Shown one piece after another: positions 58,410 through 64,000 of a DNA stretch of 64,000 bases. Each line of letters opens with the position of its first letter. The stretch's first letter is position 1. The translations under genes and the position numbers were made by a program. Source of the DNA: Skermanella aerolata KACC 11604 (lineage in GTDB: Bacteria > Pseudomonadota > Alphaproteobacteria > Azospirillales > Azospirillaceae); NCBI RefSeq assembly GCF_000936425.1, contig NZ_AVFK01000003.1, forward strand, positions 124,001 to 188,000, given 5' to 3'. Below the pieces are notes generated by a model. It was not told the origin of the DNA and searched no databases. It worked only from the letters and a program-made list of their open reading frames with translations.

Positions 58410-58589
58410 ATGACCGCTTCTCTTACATTCTCAGCCCTGACCAGCACCCTGGCCAAGTGGGCGCTCCGCAACGCCGGCACCCGGTTCGCCGTCATCAGGG
58501 CTTCGTCGGCCGGCGCCGACCTGTACCGCACCGATATCCCGTTCCTGCTCAAGGCCGGCAGCCGCACCGGAGGCTTCCAGCGTAGCTGA
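58410..58589 (+). CDS. Possible small protein of unknown function (59 aa)
   Basis: ATG 58410 has GGAG 7 bases upstream. The frame gives a 59-residue basic peptide starting MTASLTFSALTSTLAKWALR and ending in a TGA at 58587-58589, with codon use like neighbouring genes. I recognise no family. It could be a remnant of a larger gene. It lies between two divergent GntR genes. Confidence 0.35.
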   Translation: MTASLTFSALTSTLAKWALRNAGTRFAVIRASSAGADLYRTDIPFLLKAGSRTGGFQRS

Positions 58590-58620
58590 TCGACCGGCCC
58601 GATCGGTCATGGACGGTCGC

Positions 58621-58669
58621 GGGTATACTCGTGTATCCAGGCGCTTCGTGCCGGAGGCGGAGTATACCC
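58621..58669. promoter_or_regulatory. Paired GTATAC boxes at the start of the GntR gene
   Basis: GGGTATACTC (58621-58630) and GAGTATACCC (58660-58669) are exact reverse complements, each with the GTATAC core, 39 bp apart. The second overlaps the ribosome binding site and ends one base before the ATG. Autoregulation by the encoded GntR protein is the simplest reading. Confidence 0.55.
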
Positions 58670-58670
58670 C

Positions 58671-59369
58671 ATGAAGAAGACCGAGACCGATCAGGACAGT
58701 TCGCGCGGCGAATGGGCCTATGGCCGCCTGAAGAAGGAAATCGCCAACGGCGCCATGGGTCCCGGCAGCCGCGTCCGCGAGAACGAGATCGCGGAACGCC
58801 TCGGCATCAGCCGCACTCCCGTCCGCGAGGCCCTGCGCCGGCTGGAAGCGGAAGGGCTGATCGTCCACGCGCCCCATCAGGGCGCCATCGTCGCCGAACT
58901 GGACCATCAGGCGGTGATCGAGCTTTACGACATGCGCGAAACGCTGGAAGGCACCGCCGCACGCTACGCCGCCCGCCACGCCTCCGAAGCCGAGATCCAG
59001 GACCTCGGTGAACTGGTCGAGAGCGAGCAGGAAAACGTCGGCGACTACAACGCGCTGGCCCAGCTCAACAAGGCCTTCCACGCCGCCCTCTACCGCGCCG
59101 GCCATAACAGATACCTCCTCAAGGCGCTGCTGTCGCTCAACGACGCGATGATCCTGCTCGGCGGCACGACGCTGGCGGTACCGGACCGCTTCCCCGCTGC
59201 CCATGCCGAGCATCAGGATATCGTCAAGGCGATCGCCGACCGCGACCCCGACCGCGCCGAGGCCGCCGCCCGGACCCATATCCGCAACGCCCAGCGCGCC
59301 CGGCTGAAACTGCTGCGCGCCCGGCTCGTCACCGACCATACGGAGATCCCCGCTCCCGCCGAATACTGA
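58671..59369 (+). CDS. FCD-type GntR regulator, probable controller of the tcu operon
   Basis: The 232-residue protein has a winged helix (VRENEIAERLGISRTPVREA, about residues 34-53) and an FCD domain containing YDMRETLEGTAARYAARHAS and LNKAFHAALYRAGHNRYLL. It lies directly upstream of tcuA on the same strand. The GTATAC core occurs in paired boxes at its own start and within a perfect 24-bp palindrome at 59400-59423 before tcuA. In Salmonella the tricarballylate genes use a LysR regulator (TcuR), so a GntR-type controller would differ. Confidence 0.87.
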   Translation: MKKTETDQDSSRGEWAYGRLKKEIANGAMGPGSRVRENEIAERLGISRTPVREALRRLEAEGLIVHAPHQGAIVAELDHQAVIELYDMRETLEGTAARYAARHASEAEIQDLGELVESEQENVGDYNALAQLNKAFHAALYRAGHNRYLLKALLSLNDAMILLGGTTLAVPDRFPAAHAEHQDIVKAIADRDPDRAEAAARTHIRNAQRARLKLLRARLVTDHTEIPAPAEY

Positions 59370-59399
59370 TCCCGCCTCAGCCGCATCACCGAAACAGCT

Positions 59400-59423
59400 T
59401 GACGTATACAGCTGTATACGTCA
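59400..59423. promoter_or_regulatory. Perfect 24-bp palindrome before tcuA (GTATAC type operator)
   Basis: The left half TGACGTATACAG (59400-59411) is followed at once by its exact reverse complement (59412-59423). It lies 57 bp before the tcuA start, a typical place for a repressor, and shares GTATAC with the boxes at the upstream GntR gene. Confidence 0.65.
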
Positions 59424-59480
59424 GCATCCGTCGCATAAAACCAAGGTTTTCTGCGAAGCGGGGGGAGGGTGCGTGCCGAG

Positions 59481-60878
59481 ATGATCGATGCGAAACGTCG
59501 ATACGACGTCCTGGTAATAGGCGGCGGCAATGCGGCGCTCTGCGCCGCGATCAGCGCCCGGCGCTCCGGCGCGTCTGTGCTGGTGCTGGAAGGTGCGCCC
59601 AAGTTCTACCGGGGCGGCAACACGCGCCACACCCGCAACATGCGCTGCGCCCACGACGCCGCGACCGAAATCCTCACCGGTCCCTACACCGAGGACGAGT
59701 TCTGGAACGATCTCCTCCTCGTCACCAAGGGCCGCACCGACGAGGATCTGGCCCGGTTCATGATCCATGAATCGAAGGAGATGCTGACCTGGATCACCGA
59801 GCAGGGCGTCCGCTTCCAGCCTTCCCTCGGCGGCACCCTCAGCCTCGGCCGGACCAATTCGTTCTTTCTCGGCGGCGGCCGGTCGATGCTCAACGCGCTC
59901 TATCTCACGGCGGAAAAGCTGGGCGTCGAAGTCGCCTACGACGCCGAAGTCGTCGGCCTGAACATCGACGGCGGCATGTTCGTGTCGGCCGTCGTCCAGC
60001 ACGAAGGTGCGAAGCTCGAAGTCCGCGCCGCCACGCTGGTGGCGGCATCCGGCGGCTTCGAAGCCAACATCGAATGGCTCAAGGCTTCCTGGGGCGACGT
60101 CGCCGACAACTTCCTGATCCGGGGAACGCCGTACAATCGCGGGACCGTGCTGCGCATGCTGCTCGACAGCGGCGTCGAATCCGTCGGCGACCCGACTCAG
60201 TGCCACGCCGTCGCCATCGACGCCCGCGCGCCCAAGTTCGACGGCGGCATCATCACGCGCCTGGACTGCGTCGTCTTCGGGATCGTCGTCAACAAGCACG
60301 CCCAGCGCTTCTACGACGAGGGCGAGGACATCTGGCCGAAGCGCTACGCGATCTGGGGACGGCTCGTCGCGGCGCAGCCCGACCAGATCGCCTATATCGT
60401 GTTCGACGCCAAGTCGCTCGACCTGTTCATGCCGTCGCTGTTCCCGCCGATCCGGGCGAACAGCATCCGCGAACTCGGCGGCAAGCTCGGCCTCGACCCG
60501 GAAGCCCTGGACGCTACCGTCACCGGCTTCAACGGCGCGGTCCAGCCAGGAACCTTCGACACCACCAAGCTGGACGACTGCCGCACCGAAGGCCTGTCGC
60601 CCCCCAAGACCCACTGGGCGCGGGCGCTCGATACGGCGCCGTTCTACGCCTACCCGGTCCGTCCCGGCATCACCTTCACCTACCTCGGCACCCGCGTCGA
60701 CAAACGGGCCTGCATACTGATGGAGGGCGGCACGCCCTCCGCCAACATGTTCGCCGCGGGCGAGATCATGGCCGGCAACGTCCTGGGTCAGGGCTACGCC
60801 GCCGGCATCGGAATGACCATCGGCAGCGTTTTCGGCCGGGTCGCGGGACGGGAGGCCGCCGCACATGCACGCAACTGA
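59481..60878 (+). CDS. tcuA: FAD-dependent tricarballylate dehydrogenase TcuA
   Basis: The ATG at 59481 is chosen because GGGGGAGGG sits about 11 bases upstream; the GTG at 59469 lies inside that site. The 465-residue flavoprotein has the dinucleotide motif YDVLVIGGGNAALCAAISA (about residues 8-26). It shows TcuA-type features: RGGNTRHTRNMRCAHD, FLGGGRSMLNALY and a C-terminal MFAAGEIMAGNVLGQGYAAG typical of the fumarate-reductase/succinate-dehydrogenase flavoprotein family. TcuA oxidises tricarballylate to cis-aconitate, passing electrons to TcuB. Its end overlaps tcuB by 14 bp. Confidence 0.9.
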   Translation: MIDAKRRYDVLVIGGGNAALCAAISARRSGASVLVLEGAPKFYRGGNTRHTRNMRCAHDAATEILTGPYTEDEFWNDLLLVTKGRTDEDLARFMIHESKEMLTWITEQGVRFQPSLGGTLSLGRTNSFFLGGGRSMLNALYLTAEKLGVEVAYDAEVVGLNIDGGMFVSAVVQHEGAKLEVRAATLVAASGGFEANIEWLKASWGDVADNFLIRGTPYNRGTVLRMLLDSGVESVGDPTQCHAVAIDARAPKFDGGIITRLDCVVFGIVVNKHAQRFYDEGEDIWPKRYAIWGRLVAAQPDQIAYIVFDAKSLDLFMPSLFPPIRANSIRELGGKLGLDPEALDATVTGFNGAVQPGTFDTTKLDDCRTEGLSPPKTHWARALDTAPFYAYPVRPGITFTYLGTRVDKRACILMEGGTPSANMFAAGEIMAGNVLGQGYAAGIGMTIGSVFGRVAGREAAAHARN

Positions 60879-62031
60879 CACGACGCCGGATGAAGCGCTG
60901 CCCGAAGACGTTTTACCAACCACGGCTCTCCAGGAGGCCGGCCGCCTGATGACGGTGTGCAACTCATGCCGCTACTGCGAGGGCCTGTGCGCCGTGTTTC
61001 CCGCGATGGAAATGCGCCGGACCTTCACCTCGGGTGACCTGAACTATCTGGCCAACCTGTGCCACAACTGCAGCGCCTGCTACTACGACTGCCAGTTCTC
61101 TCCGCCGCATGAGTTCGACGTCAACGTCCCGCGCGTGCTGGCGGAAGTCCGCAACGAGTCCTATCAGGCCTACGCCTGGCCCCCGGCCTTCGCCGGCGCG
61201 TTCGAGCGCAACGGGCTGACGATCAGCATCGTCACCGCTCTCAGCGTCGCGGCCTTCATCCTGGGTTTCGTCGCCTTCCGCGACCCCTCCGTCCTGTTCG
61301 CCACCCACACGGGACCGGGCGCCTTCTATCGCCTGATGCCGCATAACGCCATGGCCCTGCTGTTCGGCCTCGCTTTCCTCTACGCCCTTGTCGCGATGGG
61401 CATGGGCCTCCGGATGTTCTGGCGCGACATCAAGGAACCGCCGGAAACCCTGCGCGAACCGCCCTCGCTCTGGCAGGCGATGAAGGATGCCGGCAGCCTG
61501 CGCTACTTGGACGGCGGCGGCGTCGGCTGCATGAACGAGGACGAACGCCCGACCGACAACCGCAGGCTCTACCATCACCTGACCTTCTACGGCTTCATGC
61601 TCTGCTTCGCCGCGACGTCGGTAGCGACGCTCTATCACTACGTCGTCGGCCGCGAGGCGCCGTATTACTGGTACGACCTGCCGGTCATCCTGGGCACGCT
61701 GGGCGGCATCGGCCTGCTGATCGGCCCGGTCGGACTGCTGGTCGCCAAGCGCAAGCGCGACAGCGTTGTTCAGGACGAGGTGCGGCTCGGCATGGACGTG
61801 GCCTTCATCGCCATGCTGTTCCTGACCAGCCTGACGGGCCTGCTCCTGCTTTTCCTGCGGGAAACCCCCGCGATGGGCATGCTGTTGGCCGTCCACCTCG
61901 GCGTCGTCTTCAGCCTGTTCATCACGATGCCCTACAGCAAGATGGTCCACGGCCTTTACCGCTTCACGGCTCTGGTCCGTTACGCGAAGGAACGCCGGAC
62001 CCTGGCGGAATCCCACGCCACCGCCGGCTGA
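60865..62031 (+). CDS. tcuB: Tricarballylate utilisation Fe-S/heme membrane protein TcuB
   Basis: The 388-residue protein has two cysteine clusters near the N-terminus (CNSCRYCEGLC at about 32-42 and CHNCSACYYDC at about 67-77), each fit for an Fe-S centre. About six membrane helices follow, with conserved histidines (RLYHHLTFYGFML, TLYHYVVG) that could bind heme. This matches TcuB/CitB-type proteins that take electrons from TcuA to the quinone pool. It overlaps tcuA and is followed 35 bp later by a Bug solute-binding gene. Confidence 0.9.
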   Translation: MHATDTTPDEALPEDVLPTTALQEAGRLMTVCNSCRYCEGLCAVFPAMEMRRTFTSGDLNYLANLCHNCSACYYDCQFSPPHEFDVNVPRVLAEVRNESYQAYAWPPAFAGAFERNGLTISIVTALSVAAFILGFVAFRDPSVLFATHTGPGAFYRLMPHNAMALLFGLAFLYALVAMGMGLRMFWRDIKEPPETLREPPSLWQAMKDAGSLRYLDGGGVGCMNEDERPTDNRRLYHHLTFYGFMLCFAATSVATLYHYVVGREAPYYWYDLPVILGTLGGIGLLIGPVGLLVAKRKRDSVVQDEVRLGMDVAFIAMLFLTSLTGLLLLFLRETPAMGMLLAVHLGVVFSLFITMPYSKMVHGLYRFTALVRYAKERRTLAESHATAG

Positions 62032-62066
62032 GACACTCAAAAAACAACCGATCCTGGGAGGACACC

Positions 62067-63044
62067 ATGTTCAAGATCGACCGCCGCCGCCTCTTCCTCG
62101 GCGCAACCCTGATGGCTGCCGCGACCCTGCTGCCGTTCAACCCCGCTTCAGCCGAGCTGAAGGGCCTGGAGATCATGGCCCCCGCCGCACCCGGCGGCGG
62201 CTGGGACCTGACCGCGCGGGCGGTCCAGGCGGCCCTGAAGGATTCCGGCGCCGCGACCTCGACCCAGGTCGTCAACATCGCCGGAGCCGGCGGCACCATC
62301 GGTCTCGCCCAGTTCGTCTCGTCCAAGAAGGGCAAGGGCAACGCGCTGATGGTTACCGGCATGATCATGCAGGGCGCCATCCTGACCAACAAGTCGCCGA
62401 TGACGCTGCAATCCGTGACCCCGATCGCGCGCCTCGTCGGCGAGTATGAAATGCTGGCGGTGACATCAGATTCGCCGATCAAGACGCTGGCCGACCTGAT
62501 CGAGAAGCTGAAGGCCGACCCGCGTTCCGTCTCCTGGGCCGGCGGTTCGGTCGGCGGCACCGACCAGATCCTCGCCGGCCTGATCGGCCAGAAGGTCGGC
62601 ATCGACCCGAAGCAGATCAACTACATCGCCCATTCCGGCGGCGGCGAGGCGATGCAGTCGCTGCTCGGCGGCCACACGACCGTCGGCGTCAACGGCTACG
62701 CCGAACTGGCGCCCCAGGTGGCAGCCGGAAAACTCCGGGCACTCGCCATCTCCTCCGACGAACGCCTCCCCGGCATCGACGTGCCGACGCTGAAGGAGCA
62801 AGGCGTCGACATCAGCCTCGCCAACTGGCGCGGCATCGTCGCCGCTCCCGACATCAAGGACTCCGACCGCAAAGCCCTCTCCGCCGCGATCGCCCAGATG
62901 GTCGAAAGCCCGGCCTGGAAAAAAACCATCGCGACCCAGGAGTGGACCGACATGTACCAGCCCGCCGCGGAATTCGGCGCATTCCTGAAGAAGGACAAGG
63001 AGCAGGTCGAAGGCGTCCTGAAGGACATCGGTCTGGTGCAGTAG
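62067..63044 (+). CDS. Bug/TctC-family tricarboxylate-binding protein
   Basis: The 325-residue protein has an N-terminal export signal with RRRLFLGATLMAAATLLPF and cleavage near PASA-E. It then has the TctC opening GLEIMAPAAPGGGWDLTARA and GLAQFVSSKKGKGNALMVTG. It would bind tricarballylate, citrate or a relative in the periplasm. In Salmonella the carrier is the MFS protein TcuC; here a Bug protein takes that place in the operon, and its TctAB permease partner is not in the window. Good GGGAGGA precedes the ATG. Confidence 0.9.
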   Translation: MFKIDRRRLFLGATLMAAATLLPFNPASAELKGLEIMAPAAPGGGWDLTARAVQAALKDSGAATSTQVVNIAGAGGTIGLAQFVSSKKGKGNALMVTGMIMQGAILTNKSPMTLQSVTPIARLVGEYEMLAVTSDSPIKTLADLIEKLKADPRSVSWAGGSVGGTDQILAGLIGQKVGIDPKQINYIAHSGGGEAMQSLLGGHTTVGVNGYAELAPQVAAGKLRALAISSDERLPGIDVPTLKEQGVDISLANWRGIVAAPDIKDSDRKALSAAIAQMVESPAWKKTIATQEWTDMYQPAAEFGAFLKKDKEQVEGVLKDIGLVQ

Positions 63045-63115
63045 GATCGGCGGCTACGACGTGATCGCGGATCGGCCTTCTTTCCGGCACATGCCGGTCC
63101 GCGACGAACCGCTCC

Positions 63116-63490
63116 TTATGCCGCCCGTTCTATCGGATAGTCGCGTACGAGGATTTCGGCAGGAATTTGCAGGCCTTCGGAAAGGCGGCGGATCATCGGC
63201 AGCGTCAAGGCACGCTTCCGGTTCAGAATCTCAGCCACCCGTGCCCTGCTGCCGATGAAAGGCTCCAGGTCGCGCCGGCTGAGGCCGCGCTGCTCCATCA
63301 TGAATTCGATGGCCGAAACAGGATCACTCGGCGGAATGGCGTGATGCGCCTCTTCATAGGCATCCACCAGCGTCAGCAAAATCTCCAGCCTCACGCCTTC
63401 AGCCGTGTCAGGACTTGCGCCCCATAGATGGTCGATCTGCTCCAAAGCCGCGGCATGGTCTTCGTCGGATCGGATTGGGAGAATGTCCAT
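63116..63490 (-). CDS. higA: HigA-type antitoxin (XRE family)
   Basis: The 124-residue protein has a helix-turn-helix in the C-terminal half (MMEQRGLSRRDLEPFIGSRA and VAEILNRKRALTLPMIRRLS), the layout of HigA proteins paired with the HigB_toxin family. It lies 2 bp after the toxin gene on the same strand; toxin before antitoxin is the normal order for higBA. It neutralises HigB and probably represses the operon. Confidence 0.85.
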   Translation of the reverse strand: MDILPIRSDEDHAAALEQIDHLWGASPDTAEGVRLEILLTLVDAYEEAHHAIPPSDPVSAIEFMMEQRGLSRRDLEPFIGSRARVAEILNRKRALTLPMIRRLSEGLQIPAEILVRDYPIERAA

Positions 63491-63492
63491 GG

Positions 63493-63789
63493 CTATACGG
63501 TCCTCACGTCGATCTTGTCATATTCGCTATGGGTGCCGACCCACTTCACGTAGATGGTTCGGTAAACATAATCTACGCCGGCTACGAGCCTGTACTTGTT
63601 GCCGCCAATGTTGAAGACGATACGATCACCCACGAACGAAACCGAGCGGAACTGAGACTTGAGCATCGCCGTATCGGACCACTCGGCTCGGCGTACGATG
63701 TTGTACCACGCGGAAAGTGGAGCTTCGCTGTCACCTCTATCCGGTTTTTCCCAGTGCTCCCTCAACGCCCGCCGTGAAATTATCCGCAT
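63493..63789 (-). CDS. higB: HigB-type mRNA-interferase toxin
   Basis: The 98-residue protein has the HigB_toxin family features LREHWEKPDRGDSEAPLSAW at the N-terminus, then FNIGGNKYRLVAGVDY and a C-terminal YVKWVGTHSEYDKID. These proteins cleave mRNA at the ribosome. It is complete and directly followed by higA, so the pair looks functional, unlike the hipBA remnant at 40688. Confidence 0.86.
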   Translation of the reverse strand: MRIISRRALREHWEKPDRGDSEAPLSAWYNIVRRAEWSDTAMLKSQFRSVSFVGDRIVFNIGGNKYRLVAGVDYVYRTIYVKWVGTHSEYDKIDVRTV

Positions 63790-63948
63790 CTTGATATGCT
63801 ACCTTGCTCCCATGATGGGATCAATTCAAATCCCTTTTCAGTGGTGCGAGCGAGCCATCCGACGCAATTCACCCTTGATGCCCATCCCCCTTTAAGGCCA
63901 AACTCCGCCAGCACAACCGTCACGCATCCGGGAAACTACAGGTCACTC

Positions 63949-64000
63949 ATGGGCTCTTTCAGTATCTGGCATTGGATCGTCGTTCTCGTGGTGGTCGTGC
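63949..64000 (+). CDS. tatA: Sec-independent protein translocase subunit TatA, N-terminal part (cut by window edge)
   Basis: The frame from ATG 63949 reads MGSFSIWHWIVVLVVVV before the window ends, which is the highly characteristic start and membrane helix of TatA. AGGTC lies upstream. TatB and TatC would be expected next. Its presence suits the many Tat-type signals in this window. The 159 bases before it hold no gene and presumably carry both the tatA and higBA promoters. Confidence 0.82.
   Translation, partial: MGSFSIWHWIVVLVVVV

Overview
This is a high-GC chromosomal segment with tightly packed genes, ATGA start/stop overlaps, Tat-type signal peptides and very many solute-binding transporters paired with FCD-GntR, LysR and LacI regulators. 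That fits an alphaproteobacterium of the Rhodospirillales, Azospirillum/Skermanella-like. The genus is inferred from general character, not from a marker gene. No rRNA, tRNA, CRISPR array, transposase or phage gene was found; the mobile DNA seen is small palindromic repeats.

Layout. 2-2501: 5-oxoprolinase genes pxpB (cut by the window edge), pxpC and pxpA, then a broken GntP-permease remnant. 2777-6806: a vanadium-haloperoxidase-like PAP2 protein, a ferritin-like Tat protein and a Crp/Fnr regulator. 6950-9517: two unrecognised genes. 9583-12615: a RraA-like protein, a Bug solute-binding protein and a LacI regulator, with LacI-type operators before both ends of the set. 12638-16736: a repeat element, a photoactive yellow protein (PYP) and a large hybrid histidine kinase translationally coupled to it. 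17080-28163: a carboxylic-acid cluster with two FCD-GntR regulators, a crotonase, a FAD/Fe-S dehydrogenase, a serine-glyoxylate-type aminotransferase, a TRAP transporter and a class III CoA-transferase.

28168-39283 is a short-chain amide/urea module. A permease-fused hybrid histidine kinase and a LuxR-type response regulator are divergent from a five-gene Urt/Fmd-type ABC transporter, formamidase and an FmdB zinc ribbon. 39412-42795 holds an AcuI-type reductase, a composite repeat, a hipBA operon whose toxin gene is cut to 16 codons, and a MatC-like carrier. 42874-45900 has a short-chain dehydrogenase, a prolyl-oligopeptidase remnant, a Tat-exported epoxide-hydrolase-like enzyme and a TetR regulator. 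46184-54809 is an operon of aldehyde dehydrogenase, TRAP transporter, alcohol dehydrogenase, CoA-transferase, CitE-type lyase and LysR regulator. It reads as an import, oxidation, CoA activation and C-C cleavage route. 54831-57330 has a LysR/class A beta-lactamase pair and a TerB-like protein. 57469-63044 has two GntR regulators and a tricarballylate (tcuAB) operon with a Bug protein. The right end has a higBA toxin-antitoxin pair and the start of tatA.

The most unusual items are the PYP with its kinase partner, the permease-Cys-cluster-kinase fusion next to the amide operon, and a three-copy family of composite palindromic repeats. Each repeat copy lies between convergent genes, and one copy truncates hipA. 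Several regulator/operator pairs can be read directly from the DNA: LacI upstream of 9677, GntR GTATAC boxes around tcu, and TetR boxes around 42900.
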